Shown: positions 1 through 8,785, numbered from the stretch's first letter. The stretch: 24,573 bases of DNA from DASRDU01 sp035560235 (GCA_035560235.1 DATMAG010000058.1:1-24573); one strand, 5' to 3'. Notes: generated by a model from the sequence alone, not told the origin. Translations and numbers: made by a program.

Positions 1-326
1 GCGTGGCATCGGCCAGCGCCAGCGGCGACAGCAGCAGGCAACGTGACACTCCACGGCGCGAGGCCGTGGCATCCTGTTCACCGATTTTGTCAGGCTTGAA
101 GTCGCACAATCCGCATAAGTCGAACCTTTCCGCAACGGAGATGAGTGCAGCAGACGGAAATAACGGAACAGACGGAGACGGAAAGCTTCAGGCTGAATTT
201 AGTCTTTGTTCCGTCTGTTCCGTTGTTTCCGTTTATTCCGTCATCTCTCTGTTGTTTTGTCTGTGCCGCGTGTTCCGCTTACAATGGCCGTGAAGCGCGT
301 CATCCTTCAGCACGGGGAGCCTCCAC
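1..326. other. left-edge region without a confident gene
   Basis: No frame here looks like a real protein. A plus-strand frame is open from the edge to about 293, but its composition is Ser/Arg-rich and then Cys/Val-rich, it has no ribosome site, and its second half is simply the translated inverted repeat at 137-250. The first 90 bases, read on the minus strand, could be the 5' end of a gene leaving the window (one frame gives a Leu/Ala-rich, signal-peptide-like stretch), but too little is present to call it. The 9-mer CGTGGCATC occurs twice, near positions 2 and 64. Confidence 0.5.
137..250. repeat. intergenic inverted repeat (A)
   Basis: The arms at about 137-180 and 204-250 are near reverse complements. 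The best-matched core is ACGGAACAGACGGA at 163-176 against its complement in the right arm. The arms are built from variations of ACGGAA, so each arm is internally repetitive. The loop holds GCTTCAGGCTGAAT. It lies upstream of the zinc-ribbon/lysA gene pair and would form a long RNA hairpin if transcribed. Confidence 0.75.
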
Positions 327-551
327 ATGGTCATCGGTTTTTTTGAACTGTTGCTGCTCTTTATTCTCTTCTTTGGCGGAGCTGTCATGGTCATTGGCGC
401 ATATCTGGTGCTGACCGGACGCCTTCAGCTCGGCAATTACAAAACCTGTCCGTACTGCGCCGAACGCATTCAGCAGGCGGCGCGCATCTGTCGTTACTGC
501 CAGCGCGATCTGGCGGATTATCACAACAAACCCAAAGGCCTGTTCCAGTGA
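327..551 (+). CDS. small membrane-anchored zinc-ribbon protein
   Basis: This is a 74-residue protein. Residues about 3-29 form one strongly hydrophobic segment (GFFELLLLFILFFGG and onward), followed by a short basic linker and a zinc-ribbon motif with Cys41, Cys44, Cys55 and Cys58 (CPYC and CRYC). The start is supported by GGGGAG seven bases upstream of the ATG. Its stop overlaps the GTG start of lysA (GTGA), so the two are probably translationally coupled. The fold suggests a membrane-tethered ribbon that could bind zinc and act as a small adaptor. I know no specific function and do not assign one. The overlap with lysA may reflect operon packing rather than a shared role. Confidence 0.75.
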   Translation: MVIGFFELLLLFILFFGGAVMVIGAYLVLTGRLQLGNYKTCPYCAERIQQAARICRYCQRDLADYHNKPKGLFQ

Positions 552-1954
552 CTGATCAGAATTTGCAACCTCAGTGGACGATTCCCGGTTATCTCGAAAT
601 TCACAACAATCATCTGACGATCAACGGCGCTGACTGCGCTGAACTGGCGCGCACCTATGACACGCCGCTCTTTGTCGTCTCAGCGCCGCGCATTCGCGAC
701 AACATTGCCCGGCTGCTCGAAGCGCGTTCGCATCATTCAAAACTCAAGCTCTGTTATGCCTCGAAGGCCAGCAACACGCTCGGCGTGCTGCGCGTCGTGC
801 GCGAGGCGGGCATTGATGTCGAAGTCAATTCCGGCGGTGAACTCTATCGCGCCCTGCGCGCAGGCTTCCGGCCCGATCAGATCGAAATGAACGGCGTGGC
901 CAAGACCGAACAGGAACTGACCGAAGCGATTGACGCGGGCATTTACGCCATCAACCTCGATTCGCCTTACGAACTGGAACTGGTCGAACAGGTCGCCCGC
1001 AAGCTTAACAAGCGCGCCAATGTCACGCCGCGCCTTGTGGCCGGAGTCGGCACGCGCTCGCACGCCGGATTGCAGACGGCGCTTTACACTTCCAAGTTCG
1101 GCATCTCTCCCGCGCAGGCCCGCGAAATGATGCTGCGCGCTTTGAAAAATCCTGACCTCATCAACCTCGCTGGCATTCACATTCACGTCGGTTCACAGAC
1201 GCCCGATCCTGAACCTTACGCCGAAGCCTTTGCGACGATGTGGGAACACCTGCTGTGGCTGCACAGGGAAACGGGCCACCGGCTGCAGCACATCAACATC
1301 GGCGGCGGCATTCCGGTCAATTATTTGCGCGACCGTTCGCACGCCGAAGAGATCAGCGAAGCCGAACGCACGATGCTCGGCGCCAGTCTGACTTCAGCCG
1401 AAGCCATCGGCGCCGCGCTCGATGCCGTACGCGAATCAGCGCGACAGGCGGGCGCTGAACACCTGCTCGCTGACCTTGAAATCGTGATGGAACCAGGCCG
1501 CAGCGTGATTGCCGACGCTGTCACGCTGCTGACGACAGTGCGCAACGTGCGGTCGCGTCCTGAAACCGGCGACGAATGGCTGCTCACCGATGCCGGATAC
1601 AACCTGATGCTTTCGATGGTGCTCTATCACTGGTACTACCACGCCGTTGACGCCTCGCGCGCCGCCGAACCGCACACGTCGCGTTACCGCATGGCCGGCC
1701 CGCTCTGTGACGGCGGCGACGTTTACTTCGACCTGCACGGCGAAGGCCACCTGCCCGATCACAGATTATTGCCAGCGACCGTCCGACCCGGCGAAGTGAT
1801 TGCGATGCTCAACACCGGCGCCTACACGATGGCGCAGATGACCGCTTACAACGGGCGACCCTTCCCGGCAGCCGTGCTGGTGGATGAAAACGGAAAGGTT
1901 GAAGTCATCAGAAAGCGCGACAGTTACGAGGATCTGCTGATCAATGAAATCTGA
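548..1954 (+). CDS. lysA: diaminopimelate decarboxylase
   Basis: This fold-type III PLP enzyme would decarboxylate meso-diaminopimelate to L-lysine, the last step of lysine synthesis, in the cytoplasm. The 468 residues show the PLP-lysine motif YASKAS (Lys73), the HVGSQ motif, the glycine-rich phosphate-binding NIGGG, EPGR, and the C-terminal GPLCDGGDVY and NTGAY motifs of the alanine-racemase/ornithine-decarboxylase-like superfamily. The length is slightly above the usual 415-450. The start is GTG, overlapping the upstream zinc-ribbon stop, with no separate strong ribosome site, which fits coupled translation. GPLCDGGD differs slightly from the commoner CESGD pattern. A related amino-acid decarboxylase, such as a carboxynorspermidine or ornithine/arginine enzyme, is the main alternative, but lysA fits best. 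Confidence 0.85.
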   Translation: MTDQNLQPQWTIPGYLEIHNNHLTINGADCAELARTYDTPLFVVSAPRIRDNIARLLEARSHHSKLKLCYASKASNTLGVLRVVREAGIDVEVNSGGELYRALRAGFRPDQIEMNGVAKTEQELTEAIDAGIYAINLDSPYELELVEQVARKLNKRANVTPRLVAGVGTRSHAGLQTALYTSKFGISPAQAREMMLRALKNPDLINLAGIHIHVGSQTPDPEPYAEAFATMWEHLLWLHRETGHRLQHINIGGGIPVNYLRDRSHAEEISEAERTMLGASLTSAEAIGAALDAVRESARQAGAEHLLADLEIVMEPGRSVIADAVTLLTTVRNVRSRPETGDEWLLTDAGYNLMLSMVLYHWYYHAVDASRAAEPHTSRYRMAGPLCDGGDVYFDLHGEGHLPDHRLLPATVRPGEVIAMLNTGAYTMAQMTAYNGRPFPAAVLVDENGKVEVIRKRDSYEDLLINEI

Positions 1955-1956
1955 AG

Positions 1957-2040
1957 TTCACCGCAGAAAGCACAAATGGTACAGAGAGGAGCCGGACAGA
2001 TAAGAATCTTTTTTGCGCCCGCTGCGCTTTTTGCGGTGAA
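1957..2040. repeat. intergenic inverted repeat (B)
   Basis: Arms 1957-1974 and 2023-2040 are complementary at 16 of 18 positions (TTCACCGCAGAAAGCACA on the left). The repeat starts three bases after the lysA stop codon, so it may also act as the 3' end of the lysA message, although the T-run (2010-2014) lies inside the loop and not after the stem. The sequence is unrelated to the other inverted repeats in the window. Confidence 0.7.
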
Positions 2041-2138
2041 TCAAATGCTCCGGGCGACGCCCTGAGTGATTTCATCAGAAACAACTGCATCAACCGGCTG
2101 AGCAATGAAACATCCGAATCGGCCACGGGAGGCACACC

Positions 2139-3872
2139 ATGAACAGAAAAGTCTGTGTTGTGTTGCTGGTTCTGGCGCTGTGCGGTTCAGGGCTGACGCG
2201 GCAAGCGAGCGGGCAGGGAGCCGCGCCAAAGCCCGCTGATCTGGTGCTGCGCAACGGCGCAGTCTACACGGTTGACGCCGCGCGAAGCTGGGCCGACGCG
2301 GTGGCAGTGAGCGAGGGCCGGATTGTTTATGTCGGGCCTGAGAGCGGGATCGGGCGATGGATCGGCCCGGCGACGAAGGTGCTTGATTTGCAGGGAAAGA
2401 TGGTGCTGCCGGGTTTTACGGATTCGCACGTACACGCGGCTTTGGGTGGGGTAATGCTTGGCACCTGTGATCTTTCCATCGCGACAACTCAGGAGCAGGT
2501 TCTGAAGATCATTCGTGAGTATGCGACCGGGCATCCTGACCTGCCATGGATCACAGGTTTTGGCTGGGCGCTGACGATTTTTGCCGACGCCAATCCGCAC
2601 AAGAAATTGCTCGATGAAATCGTTCCTGACCGTCCTGTTTTCCTGGATTCTGCTGATGGACATTCAGCGTGGGTAAATTCAAGTGCGCTGACAATAGCAG
2701 GAATTACCAGAGAGGCGCCCGACCCTTCTGACGGGCGGATTGAGCGCGATCCAAAGACTGGCGAGCCGACCGGCACTCTGCGTGAAACCGCAAAGCATTT
2801 AGTAGAAAAGATCAAGCCTCAACCCACTGAGAAAGATTATGTGAATGGATTGCGACGTGCCATCAAACTCGCCAACAGTCTTGGAATTACATCTCTCTGC
2901 GATCCGACTCTCTGGAATGAAGATATTCGGGAAAAGATTCTGCATGCTTATGCCGAGCTTGATCGCCTCGGAGAATTGTCCATGCGGGTGAAATCGTCAG
3001 CAGGCGCTGACGCGGCCAGAGGGCTGACGCAAATCACCAATCTGCTGGAAAAAAGGCGCAAGTATCAGGGGCAGCGATTCAACACTAATACGGTTAAAAT
3101 TATGGTTGATGGAGTGATCGAATCACACACGGCTGCTTTGCTTGAACCCTATCTTGGATTCAATGATGAGCGTGGTAAGCCGATGTGGGAACCTGAAACA
3201 CTGAACCAGATGGTTACTGTGCTTGACCGCGAAGGTTTTCAAATTCACGTTCACGCGATTGGGGACCGCGCGATTCGGATGTCACTGGACGCTTTCTCAA
3301 AGGCTCGAAATGTGAATGGTGGCCGTGATTCACGCCATCACATCGCACACATTCAACTCTTCGATCCTGCCGACCTGCCGCGCTTTCGGCGGCTTGGAGT
3401 AATCGCCAATTTTCAGCCATTCTGGGCGCTGCCAGATGAGTACACCAAAATGGATGATGCACTCCTGGGGCCAAAACGTTCCCGCTGGCTTTACCCGATT
3501 GGCAGTATGGCCAGGACAGGAGCCGTGATTGTCGGGGGCAGTGACTGGAATGTTTCATCAATGAACCCGCTCGATGCGATTCAGGTCGGCATTACGCGTC
3601 GTGTGCCGGACACAGGGCCGGGGCCGGCGTGGATTCCTGAAGAGGTCGTTGATCTGCCGACGATGCTGGCGGCTTACACGATCAACGGCGCTTACGGGCT
3701 GTTTCAGGAAAAGGAGACCGGCTCGCTTGAAGTCGGGAAGGCGGCTGATCTGATCGTGCTGGATCGCAACCTGTTTGAACTTCCGGCGCATGAAATCAGC
3801 AAAGCCAGAGTGCTGCTGACGCTGCTCGAAGGCAGGGAGGTGTACCGGCATCCGGAGTTCAGAGAGAAGTGA
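2139..3872 (+). CDS. secreted YtcJ-like amidohydrolase (amidohydrolase family 3)
   Basis: This is a 577-residue metal-dependent hydrolase of the amidohydrolase superfamily, YtcJ/NfdA branch, which hydrolyses amide or related C-N bonds of unknown small substrates. An N-terminal signal peptide (basic MNRK, then a hydrophobic stretch, probably cleaved near residue 26) points to export. The metal-binding HxH lies in GFTDSHVH (His97, His99). Other family motifs are HVHAIGDRA, HIAHIQLF and GSDWNVSSMNPLDA. The C-terminus closes with the typical beta-sandwich signature GSLEVGKAADLIVLDRNLF. The start is chosen from GGGAGG six bases before the ATG and the signal peptide. It stands alone: 184 bases from lysA and about 170 from the toxin-antitoxin pair. 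The substrate cannot be told from sequence. Confidence 0.88.
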   Translation: MNRKVCVVLLVLALCGSGLTRQASGQGAAPKPADLVLRNGAVYTVDAARSWADAVAVSEGRIVYVGPESGIGRWIGPATKVLDLQGKMVLPGFTDSHVHAALGGVMLGTCDLSIATTQEQVLKIIREYATGHPDLPWITGFGWALTIFADANPHKKLLDEIVPDRPVFLDSADGHSAWVNSSALTIAGITREAPDPSDGRIERDPKTGEPTGTLRETAKHLVEKIKPQPTEKDYVNGLRRAIKLANSLGITSLCDPTLWNEDIREKILHAYAELDRLGELSMRVKSSAGADAARGLTQITNLLEKRRKYQGQRFNTNTVKIMVDGVIESHTAALLEPYLGFNDERGKPMWEPETLNQMVTVLDREGFQIHVHAIGDRAIRMSLDAFSKARNVNGGRDSRHHIAHIQLFDPADLPRFRRLGVIANFQPFWALPDEYTKMDDALLGPKRSRWLYPIGSMARTGAVIVGGSDWNVSSMNPLDAIQVGITRRVPDTGPGPAWIPEEVVDLPTMLAAYTINGAYGLFQEKETGSLEVGKAADLIVLDRNLFELPAHEISKARVLLTLLEGREVYRHPEFREK

Positions 3873-4041
3873 TGACTCACTGCGACTGAAGCCGCATCGT
3901 CAGAGGTTGAGCGTGTTGGGGAAGTCTGACTGGTCCGCTGCGCGGACAAGATGAATTCCTCATTGCTTCTCAGACAGGCCTTTAGTCTGTTGAGCGGTAT
4001 CAGAGTAGAATTCAGGTCAGGGTAAATTTCGAGGTGCTGCT

Positions 4042-4299
4042 ATGCCAACCGTGATTGAGGCAGTGTATGAAAACGGAGTGCTGAGGCCGCTGGTGATGAC
4101 CGACCTGAAGGAACATCAGCGTTACCGGCTGGTGCTGGAAGAGGCTGATGTTTCAGGTGAGACTGATCTGGCCGCACGCGGCATCAGTCGGGAGCAGGCG
4201 GAGGAATTGCGGGCCGGGATGCAGACTTTCGCTGAGGACTGGGAAAGCGAGGAGATGAGCGTTTACGACGACTATGACGCCGCAAAATCCCGTCTGTAA
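4042..4299 (+). CDS. DUF104/AF2212-like antitoxin
   Basis: This 85-residue protein begins with the signature of the AF2212-like (DUF104) antitoxin family: MPTVIEAVYENGVLRPL, then a short LKEHQRYRLVLEE strand. The C-terminal half (about residues 45-85) is acidic and helical (EQAEELRAGMQTFAEDWESEEM) and ends YDDYDAAKSRL, the sort of segment that wraps around a MazF-type toxin. GAGGTG precedes the ATG by five bases. It overlaps the toxin gene by 26 bases, the usual order of antitoxin then toxin. Regulation by autorepression is expected from the families but no operator was identified. Confidence 0.8.
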   Translation: MPTVIEAVYENGVLRPLVMTDLKEHQRYRLVLEEADVSGETDLAARGISREQAEELRAGMQTFAEDWESEEMSVYDDYDAAKSRL

Positions 4300-4633
4300 A
4301 AGAGGCGATGTTGTACTTGTCCTCTTCCCGAATTCCAGTCTGACAAGCGTAAAACCGCGCCCGGCGCTGGTTGTCCAGGCTGATGCGCTGCAAACCGGAT
4401 TGCCACAGATCATCGTCGCCATGATTTCCAGCAGAACCTTCCGCGCCGGGCATCCGAGCCGTGTGCTGATCCGGCTTGCTTCGCCGGAAGGACAGCGGTC
4501 GGGGTTGCTGACTGACTCAGTAGTGATGACTGATAATTTCGCCACAATCATTGAATCGGCTGTCAGTCGCGTCATCGGAACGCTGCCGATGAATGCTGTG
4601 GATGCTGCTTTACGCCATACGCTCGGCCTGTGA
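4274..4633 (+). CDS. MazF/PemK-type endoribonuclease toxin
   Basis: This 119-residue protein has the MazF/PemK fold signature: KRGDVVLVLFPNSSLTSVKPRPALVVQAD at the N-terminus, then QIIVAMISSRTFRAGHPSRVLI and a terminal helical region after LLTDSVVMTDNFATI. The family cleaves RNA, usually mRNA at short motifs, and is held inactive by its antitoxin. The RP of KPRPALVV and the ISS/T strand match family positions that shape the active site. The start lies inside the antitoxin gene and lacks its own good ribosome site, so translation is probably coupled. Length is normal and nothing looks broken, so the pair may be functional. The cleavage site is unknown. Confidence 0.83.
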   Translation: MTPQNPVCKRGDVVLVLFPNSSLTSVKPRPALVVQADALQTGLPQIIVAMISSRTFRAGHPSRVLIRLASPEGQRSGLLTDSVVMTDNFATIIESAVSRVIGTLPMNAVDAALRHTLGL

Positions 4634-4659
4634 CCTGAAGCCGAAGACCAACTTTCACT

Positions 4660-6099
4660 ATGCCTGAAGAAAAATCACAACTCATTCGCGGTCTCACGCT
4701 CACCGACACGACGGCGCTCGTCATTGGCACTGTCATCGGCACGGGCGTGTTCATTAAAACGGCGGTCATGGCGCAGAGCGTCGGTTCACCGGGGCTGGTG
4801 CTGGCGGCGTGGGTGGCTGCCGGACTGCTTTCACTCGCCGGAGCGCTCACTTATGCCGAACTCGGCGCGATGCTGCCGCACGCGGGCGGCGAGTATGTTT
4901 ACCTGCGGCATTCATACGGCGAAACGTCGGCGTATATGTTTGGCTGGATGCGCTTCTTTGTCGCGGGCAGCGCTTCGATTGCGAGCCTGGGCGCAGGGTT
5001 TGCCATCTTTCTTTCGGCCTTTGTGCCGCTGACGACAGTGTGGGCTGAAGCGAAATTCACTTTGCTTGGGCAGACGATCAACTGGCAGTTCGGGACGAAA
5101 CAGGTTGTCGCGGTCGCGGCGATTCTGCTGCTCTCAGGCGTCAACTGTCTGACCGTCGCGTTTGGCGGCAAGGTGCAGTCGCTGCTGACGGTGCTGAAAA
5201 TCGGCGGCATTGCGATTGTTGTGGGCGGCGTGTTCTTTTTTTCAAAGACGGCGACATGGAGCAACCTGGCGACGCCGCAGAACACGCCGGCCTGGAGCGG
5301 AATGTCTGCGTTCGGGCTGGCGATGCTTGCGGCGCTGTGGCCTTACGACGGCTGGAACAACATGCCGATGGCGGCGGGCGAAGTGCAGAATCCGGGGCGC
5401 AACATTCCGCGCGCGCTGATTGGCGGGATGATTGCCGTGATGGCGATTTACCTGCTCGCCAATCTGGCTTACCTGTACGCGCTGCCGTTTGGCGAGGTGG
5501 TGACTTCAAATTCGACGCAGTATCGCGATGCGCTGCCCGTCGCGGCCAAAGCGGCGCAGAGCTTTCTGGGCGAATGGGGCGGCAAGGTGATTTCGATTGC
5601 GTTTGTCGTTTCGGCCATCGGCGCGCTCAATGGTTCGATTCTGTCGAATGCGCGCGTGCCGTTTGCGATGGCGCGTGACGGGCTGTTTTTTTCAGGGATG
5701 GCGCAGGTGAGCGCCCGCACGCGGGTGCCGGTCTTTGCAATCATCATTCAGGCCATCTGGTCGAGCGTGCTGGCGTTGTCAGGAACATTCGATCAGTTGA
5801 CTGACTGCCTGCTCTTTGCTTCGTGGATTTTTTACGGGCTGGTGACTTCATCAGTCTTTGTGCTGCGGCGCAAAATGCCGAAAGCCGAGCGGCCTTACAA
5901 AACGCTCGGCTACCCGCTGATGCCGCTCGTCTTTGTGCTGGCAGCGACGTGGCTGGTCATCAATACGCTGAAGGAAAGGCCGGTCGAATCAGTGGCCGGG
6001 CTGGTGCTGATTGCTGTGGGGTTGCCATTCTATTTCTGGTTTCGTCTTGTGCAGCGGCGCAGTGCATTGAAGGTCGTGGCGAGCGAAGCGGGCGATTGA
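4660..6099 (+). CDS. APC-family amino acid permease
   Basis: This 479-residue inner-membrane protein has about 12 hydrophobic segments and the APC/LAT-type N-terminal signature: LTLTDTTALVIGTVIGTGVFIKT (unwound TM1), then a second helix leading to the conserved AGALTYAELGAMLPHAGGEYVYLRH. Family knowledge predicts proton- or exchange-coupled amino acid uptake. Residues about 200-235 (ALWPYDGWNNMPMAAGEVQNPGRNIPRA) match the conserved TM6/loop region of LAT-like transporters. It starts 26 bases after the toxin and is closely followed by the SDR gene. Position upstream of an aromatic amino acid catabolic cluster makes aromatic or branched-chain amino acids possible substrates, but this is inference. 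Only a weak ribosome site is visible before the ATG. Confidence 0.87.
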   Translation: MPEEKSQLIRGLTLTDTTALVIGTVIGTGVFIKTAVMAQSVGSPGLVLAAWVAAGLLSLAGALTYAELGAMLPHAGGEYVYLRHSYGETSAYMFGWMRFFVAGSASIASLGAGFAIFLSAFVPLTTVWAEAKFTLLGQTINWQFGTKQVVAVAAILLLSGVNCLTVAFGGKVQSLLTVLKIGGIAIVVGGVFFFSKTATWSNLATPQNTPAWSGMSAFGLAMLAALWPYDGWNNMPMAAGEVQNPGRNIPRALIGGMIAVMAIYLLANLAYLYALPFGEVVTSNSTQYRDALPVAAKAAQSFLGEWGGKVISIAFVVSAIGALNGSILSNARVPFAMARDGLFFSGMAQVSARTRVPVFAIIIQAIWSSVLALSGTFDQLTDCLLFASWIFYGLVTSSVFVLRRKMPKAERPYKTLGYPLMPLVFVLAATWLVINTLKERPVESVAGLVLIAVGLPFYFWFRLVQRRSALKVVASEAGD

Positions 6100-6119
6100 A
6101 AACGATGCAGGAACGAATG

Positions 6120-6878
6120 ATGAATTTTGAGAACAGGGTAGTGCTGATTACCGGCGCATCGCGGGGCATCGGGCGCGTGATCGCGCAGCGGTTTGCTGAA
6201 GGCGGCGCGCGCGTTGCGCTGAATTATCAGAGCAATCAGGCTGCCGCTGAAGAAACGCTTCAGTCGCTGGCGGGCGATGGGCATACGCTCGTTCGCGCTG
6301 ATATTGGTAATCCTGACCAGGCGGGTGAACTCGTCGAAACAACAGTCAGCCGGATGGGGCGGCTCGACATTCTCATCAACAACGCGGGCGTCTACGAATT
6401 CCATCCGATTGACCAGGTCAGTTACGAAGCGTGGCAGCAGTCGTGGCAAAAGACCATTGGCACAAATCTGCTCGGCGCGGCCAATGTGATGTATCACGCG
6501 GCGCAGCAGATGATTCGCCAGGGCGGCGGGCGCATTGTCAATGTCTCATCGCGTGGCGCGTTTCGCGGCGAGCCTCAGGCTCCGGCTTACGGCGCGAGCA
6601 AGGCCGGGCTGAATGCGATGAGTCAGTCGCTCGCGCAGGCCCTCGCGCCGCACAATGTTTTCGTTTATGTCGTCGCGCCGGGCTTTGTCGAAACCGATAT
6701 GGCAGCGGAACTGCTCGACGGGCCGCAAGGCGAGGGCATCCGCAATCAAAGCCCGCTCCGGCGCGTGGCGCGGCCTGACGAAGTCGCGCGCACGGTTCTG
6801 TTCCTCGCTTCAGAGGGCATTGATTACCTGACCGGCTGCATCGTTGACATCAACGGCGCATCGTATCTGCGGTCGTAA
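6120..6878 (+). CDS. short-chain dehydrogenase/reductase
   Basis: This 252-residue classical SDR is an NAD(P)-dependent oxidoreductase. It shows the cofactor motif TGASRGIG (residues 11-18), NNAG (87-90), the catalytic Ser in IVNVSS (143 or 144), and the YxxxK pair Tyr157/Lys161, followed by the PG motif (APGFVETDM). The C-terminal end, ASEGIDYLTGCIVDINGA, resembles 3-oxoacyl-ACP reductases (FabG-like), but many SDRs share it, so I give no substrate. AGGA at 6109-6112 with seven bases to the ATG decides the start; an ATG three bases earlier is also possible. The reading frame is open far upstream inside the permease gene, but that extension is a shadow. It is 20 bases after the permease and 19 before the next gene, so an operon is likely. 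Confidence 0.87.
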   Translation: MNFENRVVLITGASRGIGRVIAQRFAEGGARVALNYQSNQAAAEETLQSLAGDGHTLVRADIGNPDQAGELVETTVSRMGRLDILINNAGVYEFHPIDQVSYEAWQQSWQKTIGTNLLGAANVMYHAAQQMIRQGGGRIVNVSSRGAFRGEPQAPAYGASKAGLNAMSQSLAQALAPHNVFVYVVAPGFVETDMAAELLDGPQGEGIRNQSPLRRVARPDEVARTVLFLASEGIDYLTGCIVDINGASYLRS

Positions 6879-6897
6879 CTCACAAAAGGGAGGCAAT

Positions 6898-8001
6898 ATG
6901 AAAAGGTCGCTCACTGCTGTTGTATTGCTGATGCTGCTCGCGCTGCCCGCAATCGCTCAGGACCAGTCCGGCGCGAAGCCTGAAAACAAGGTCGAGACGG
7001 GCGCGATCAATGGCGCGGCCTTTCGGATTGAAATTCCGGCGGAGTGGAACAAGGGGCTGGTGATGTATTGTCACGGTTACGCGCTCGCCGGAACGAATCC
7101 GAACCTGGAAGGCGGCAAGCCGCTGCGCGAGGTCTTTCTGTCGCGTGGTTTCGCCATTGCCCAATCGGCTTACAGCGTGCAGGGCTGGGCGGTGAAGGAA
7201 GGCGTTGAGGACACCGAAGCGCTGCGCCGCTACTTCGTCGCAAAGTACGGGCAGCCGAAGGAAACAATTGTGCTGGGCCATTCGATGGGCGGCGTGATCA
7301 CGCTGGCGACGATTGAAAAATATCCTGAAGTTTACGATGGCGCGATGCCGATGTGCGGGCCGCTCAACGTCAGCCTGAACGGTTTGCAGGAGCGCGTTTT
7401 TGATATGCTGGTCACGTTCGATTATCTGTTCCCGAACGTCGTCGGCACGCTCACGAATCTGCCGAAAGGCGCAAGGCTCGATCAGGCGAAAGTCAAAGCC
7501 GCCCTTGAAGCCGCGCCGGACAAGGCCGCGAGTTATGCGAAGCGTTACAGCATTGCGGTAAATGATCTTCCCGGCACGCTCGCCTTCTTTTACGAAATCA
7601 ACCGCGAGATGCAGGCGCGCGCGGGCGGCAATCCCTTCGACAATCGCAACACGCTTTATGACGGCTTTGATGATGACGTAGCGCTCAATCGCGGCGTGAA
7701 GCGGTACGCGGCTGATGCAAAGGCGCGTGAATACCTGCGCCAGCATTACGCGCCGACGGGCCGCATTCACGATCCGGTGCTGACGCTGCACACGACTTAC
7801 GACCCGCTCGTGCCGGGCCGCTACATCAGCGAATACGATTCCATCGCCAGAATCGCAGGCACGCAGGATCTGTTCGTGACGAAATTCGTCGTCGCCAGAG
7901 GACACTGCACTTTCACGCCCGCACAGACCGGCGCGGCATTTGAAGCGTTGTTGCAGTGGGTGCGCGAACACAGGAGGCCGGAAGCGGGTGAGGTGAAGTA
8001 G
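6898..8001 (+). CDS. secreted alpha/beta hydrolase
   Basis: This is a 367-residue predicted exported esterase or hydrolase. A signal peptide (MKRSLTAVVLLMLLALPAIA, cleavage near residue 20-21) leads into an alpha/beta-hydrolase domain: an oxyanion-type HGY near residue 59, nucleophile elbow GHSMGG (Ser129), a candidate acid Asp302 in TTYDPLVPG and candidate base His336 in ARGHCTF. The mature enzyme would act in the periplasm or outside. GGGAGG is placed well before the ATG and fixes the start. It follows the SDR closely and probably belongs to the same transcript. The stop is TAG, showing that amber is a normal stop here. The substrate is unknown. Confidence 0.83.
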   Translation: MKRSLTAVVLLMLLALPAIAQDQSGAKPENKVETGAINGAAFRIEIPAEWNKGLVMYCHGYALAGTNPNLEGGKPLREVFLSRGFAIAQSAYSVQGWAVKEGVEDTEALRRYFVAKYGQPKETIVLGHSMGGVITLATIEKYPEVYDGAMPMCGPLNVSLNGLQERVFDMLVTFDYLFPNVVGTLTNLPKGARLDQAKVKAALEAAPDKAASYAKRYSIAVNDLPGTLAFFYEINREMQARAGGNPFDNRNTLYDGFDDDVALNRGVKRYAADAKAREYLRQHYAPTGRIHDPVLTLHTTYDPLVPGRYISEYDSIARIAGTQDLFVTKFVVARGHCTFTPAQTGAAFEALLQWVREHRRPEAGEVK

Positions 8002-8126
8002 CTGATCGCTCTGTAATGTTCAGGGCTGTGTTGATATCGGCGCAGGTTGCTCAGAGCCAGTCGCCAGTTGCCACCACGGGATGACGACGAATAACACCAG
8101 TCCACAGCCGACCTGGCAATGATGGA

Positions 8127-8630
8127 TTACTTCCGGCCTGCCCGACCCGGTGATTTCTTATAGTCATTTTCTCTGGCCGGAGGTTCGATGAAACGCTTGA
8201 CGACCGGCGATGACAGCACAATCGAGGTCGTCGTCATGCCGAAGGGCAGCAGTCCGTCAATCAGTTTTTCGAGGTGATGCACTGACGCGACGCTGGCTTT
8301 GAGAATGAACGAATCGCCGCCCGTGCCGCGATGACATTCGACGATTTCGGGCATCTCCTTCAGCATCGCTGTCAGGCGCGGGGCATCGCCCATGATGTTC
8401 ATTCTGATGAAGGCCGTGATGGGGCGTCCGATCTTTTCCGGGTTTATTTCGGCGTGATAGCCGGTGATGATCCCGGCATCTTCGAGCTTTCTGACGCGCT
8501 CAGTCACTGCCGGAATTGACAGCCCGACGCGCCGCCCCAGTTCGGCATACGACAGACGGGCATTCTCCTGAAGCTCGCGCACGATCTTCCAGCCGATTTC
8601 ATCCAGCAGCTTTTCGGATTCTAAAGTCAT
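8127..8630 (-). CDS. Lrp/AsnC-family transcriptional regulator
   Basis: This protein of about 167 residues has an N-terminal winged helix-turn-helix (ENARLSYAELGRRVGLSIPAVTERVRKLEDAGIITGYHAEI) and a C-terminal RAM-type ligand-binding half (ITAFIRMNIMGD through GTGGDSFILKASVASVHHLEKLIDGLLPFGMTTTSIVLS). Lrp/AsnC proteins are octameric or dimeric amino-acid-responsive regulators. The ATG at 8630 has GAG seven bases upstream; a TTG at 8642 would add four residues. It is divergent from the aminotransferase gene, with a 155-base shared promoter region. Control of that gene and the downstream Phe/Tyr pathway is the natural inference. The effector may be a branched-chain or aromatic amino acid. Confidence 0.87.
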   Translation of the reverse strand: MTLESEKLLDEIGWKIVRELQENARLSYAELGRRVGLSIPAVTERVRKLEDAGIITGYHAEINPEKIGRPITAFIRMNIMGDAPRLTAMLKEMPEIVECHRGTGGDSFILKASVASVHHLEKLIDGLLPFGMTTTSIVLSSPVVKRFIEPPARENDYKKSPGRAGRK

Positions 8631-8724
8631 CGCTGCACTCAACCTTAAAATGTAAAGTGACAGGCTGATAATACCTGAAACAGTCTATTCATTGTTAGTG
8701 TGCGCGTGCCTATCATATCCGGTA

Positions 8725-8762
8725 ATCAGTCACATTAGCAGAACTGATGATGAGATGACTGA
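8725..8762. promoter_or_regulatory. nested inverted repeats in the divergent promoter region, possible Lrp site
   Basis: TCAGTCA at 8726-8732 is mirrored by TGACTGA at 8756-8762, and inside this ATCAGT (8725-8730) is mirrored by ACTGAT (8743-8748). The repeats sit 24 bases upstream of the aminotransferase start and could be an operator for the divergent Lrp/AsnC protein, but they could be chance. No convincing minus-10/minus-35 pair was found. Confidence 0.3.
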
Positions 8763-8785
8763 CAGGTTCCAGGGAGGGCAGTGCG

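Noticed and set aside
6880..7971. A 363-codon minus-strand open frame opposite the alpha/beta hydrolase
   Set aside because: It is a shadow: the plus strand has a signal peptide, GHSMGG motif and ribosome site, and the minus frame is Arg/His/Val-rich with no domain.
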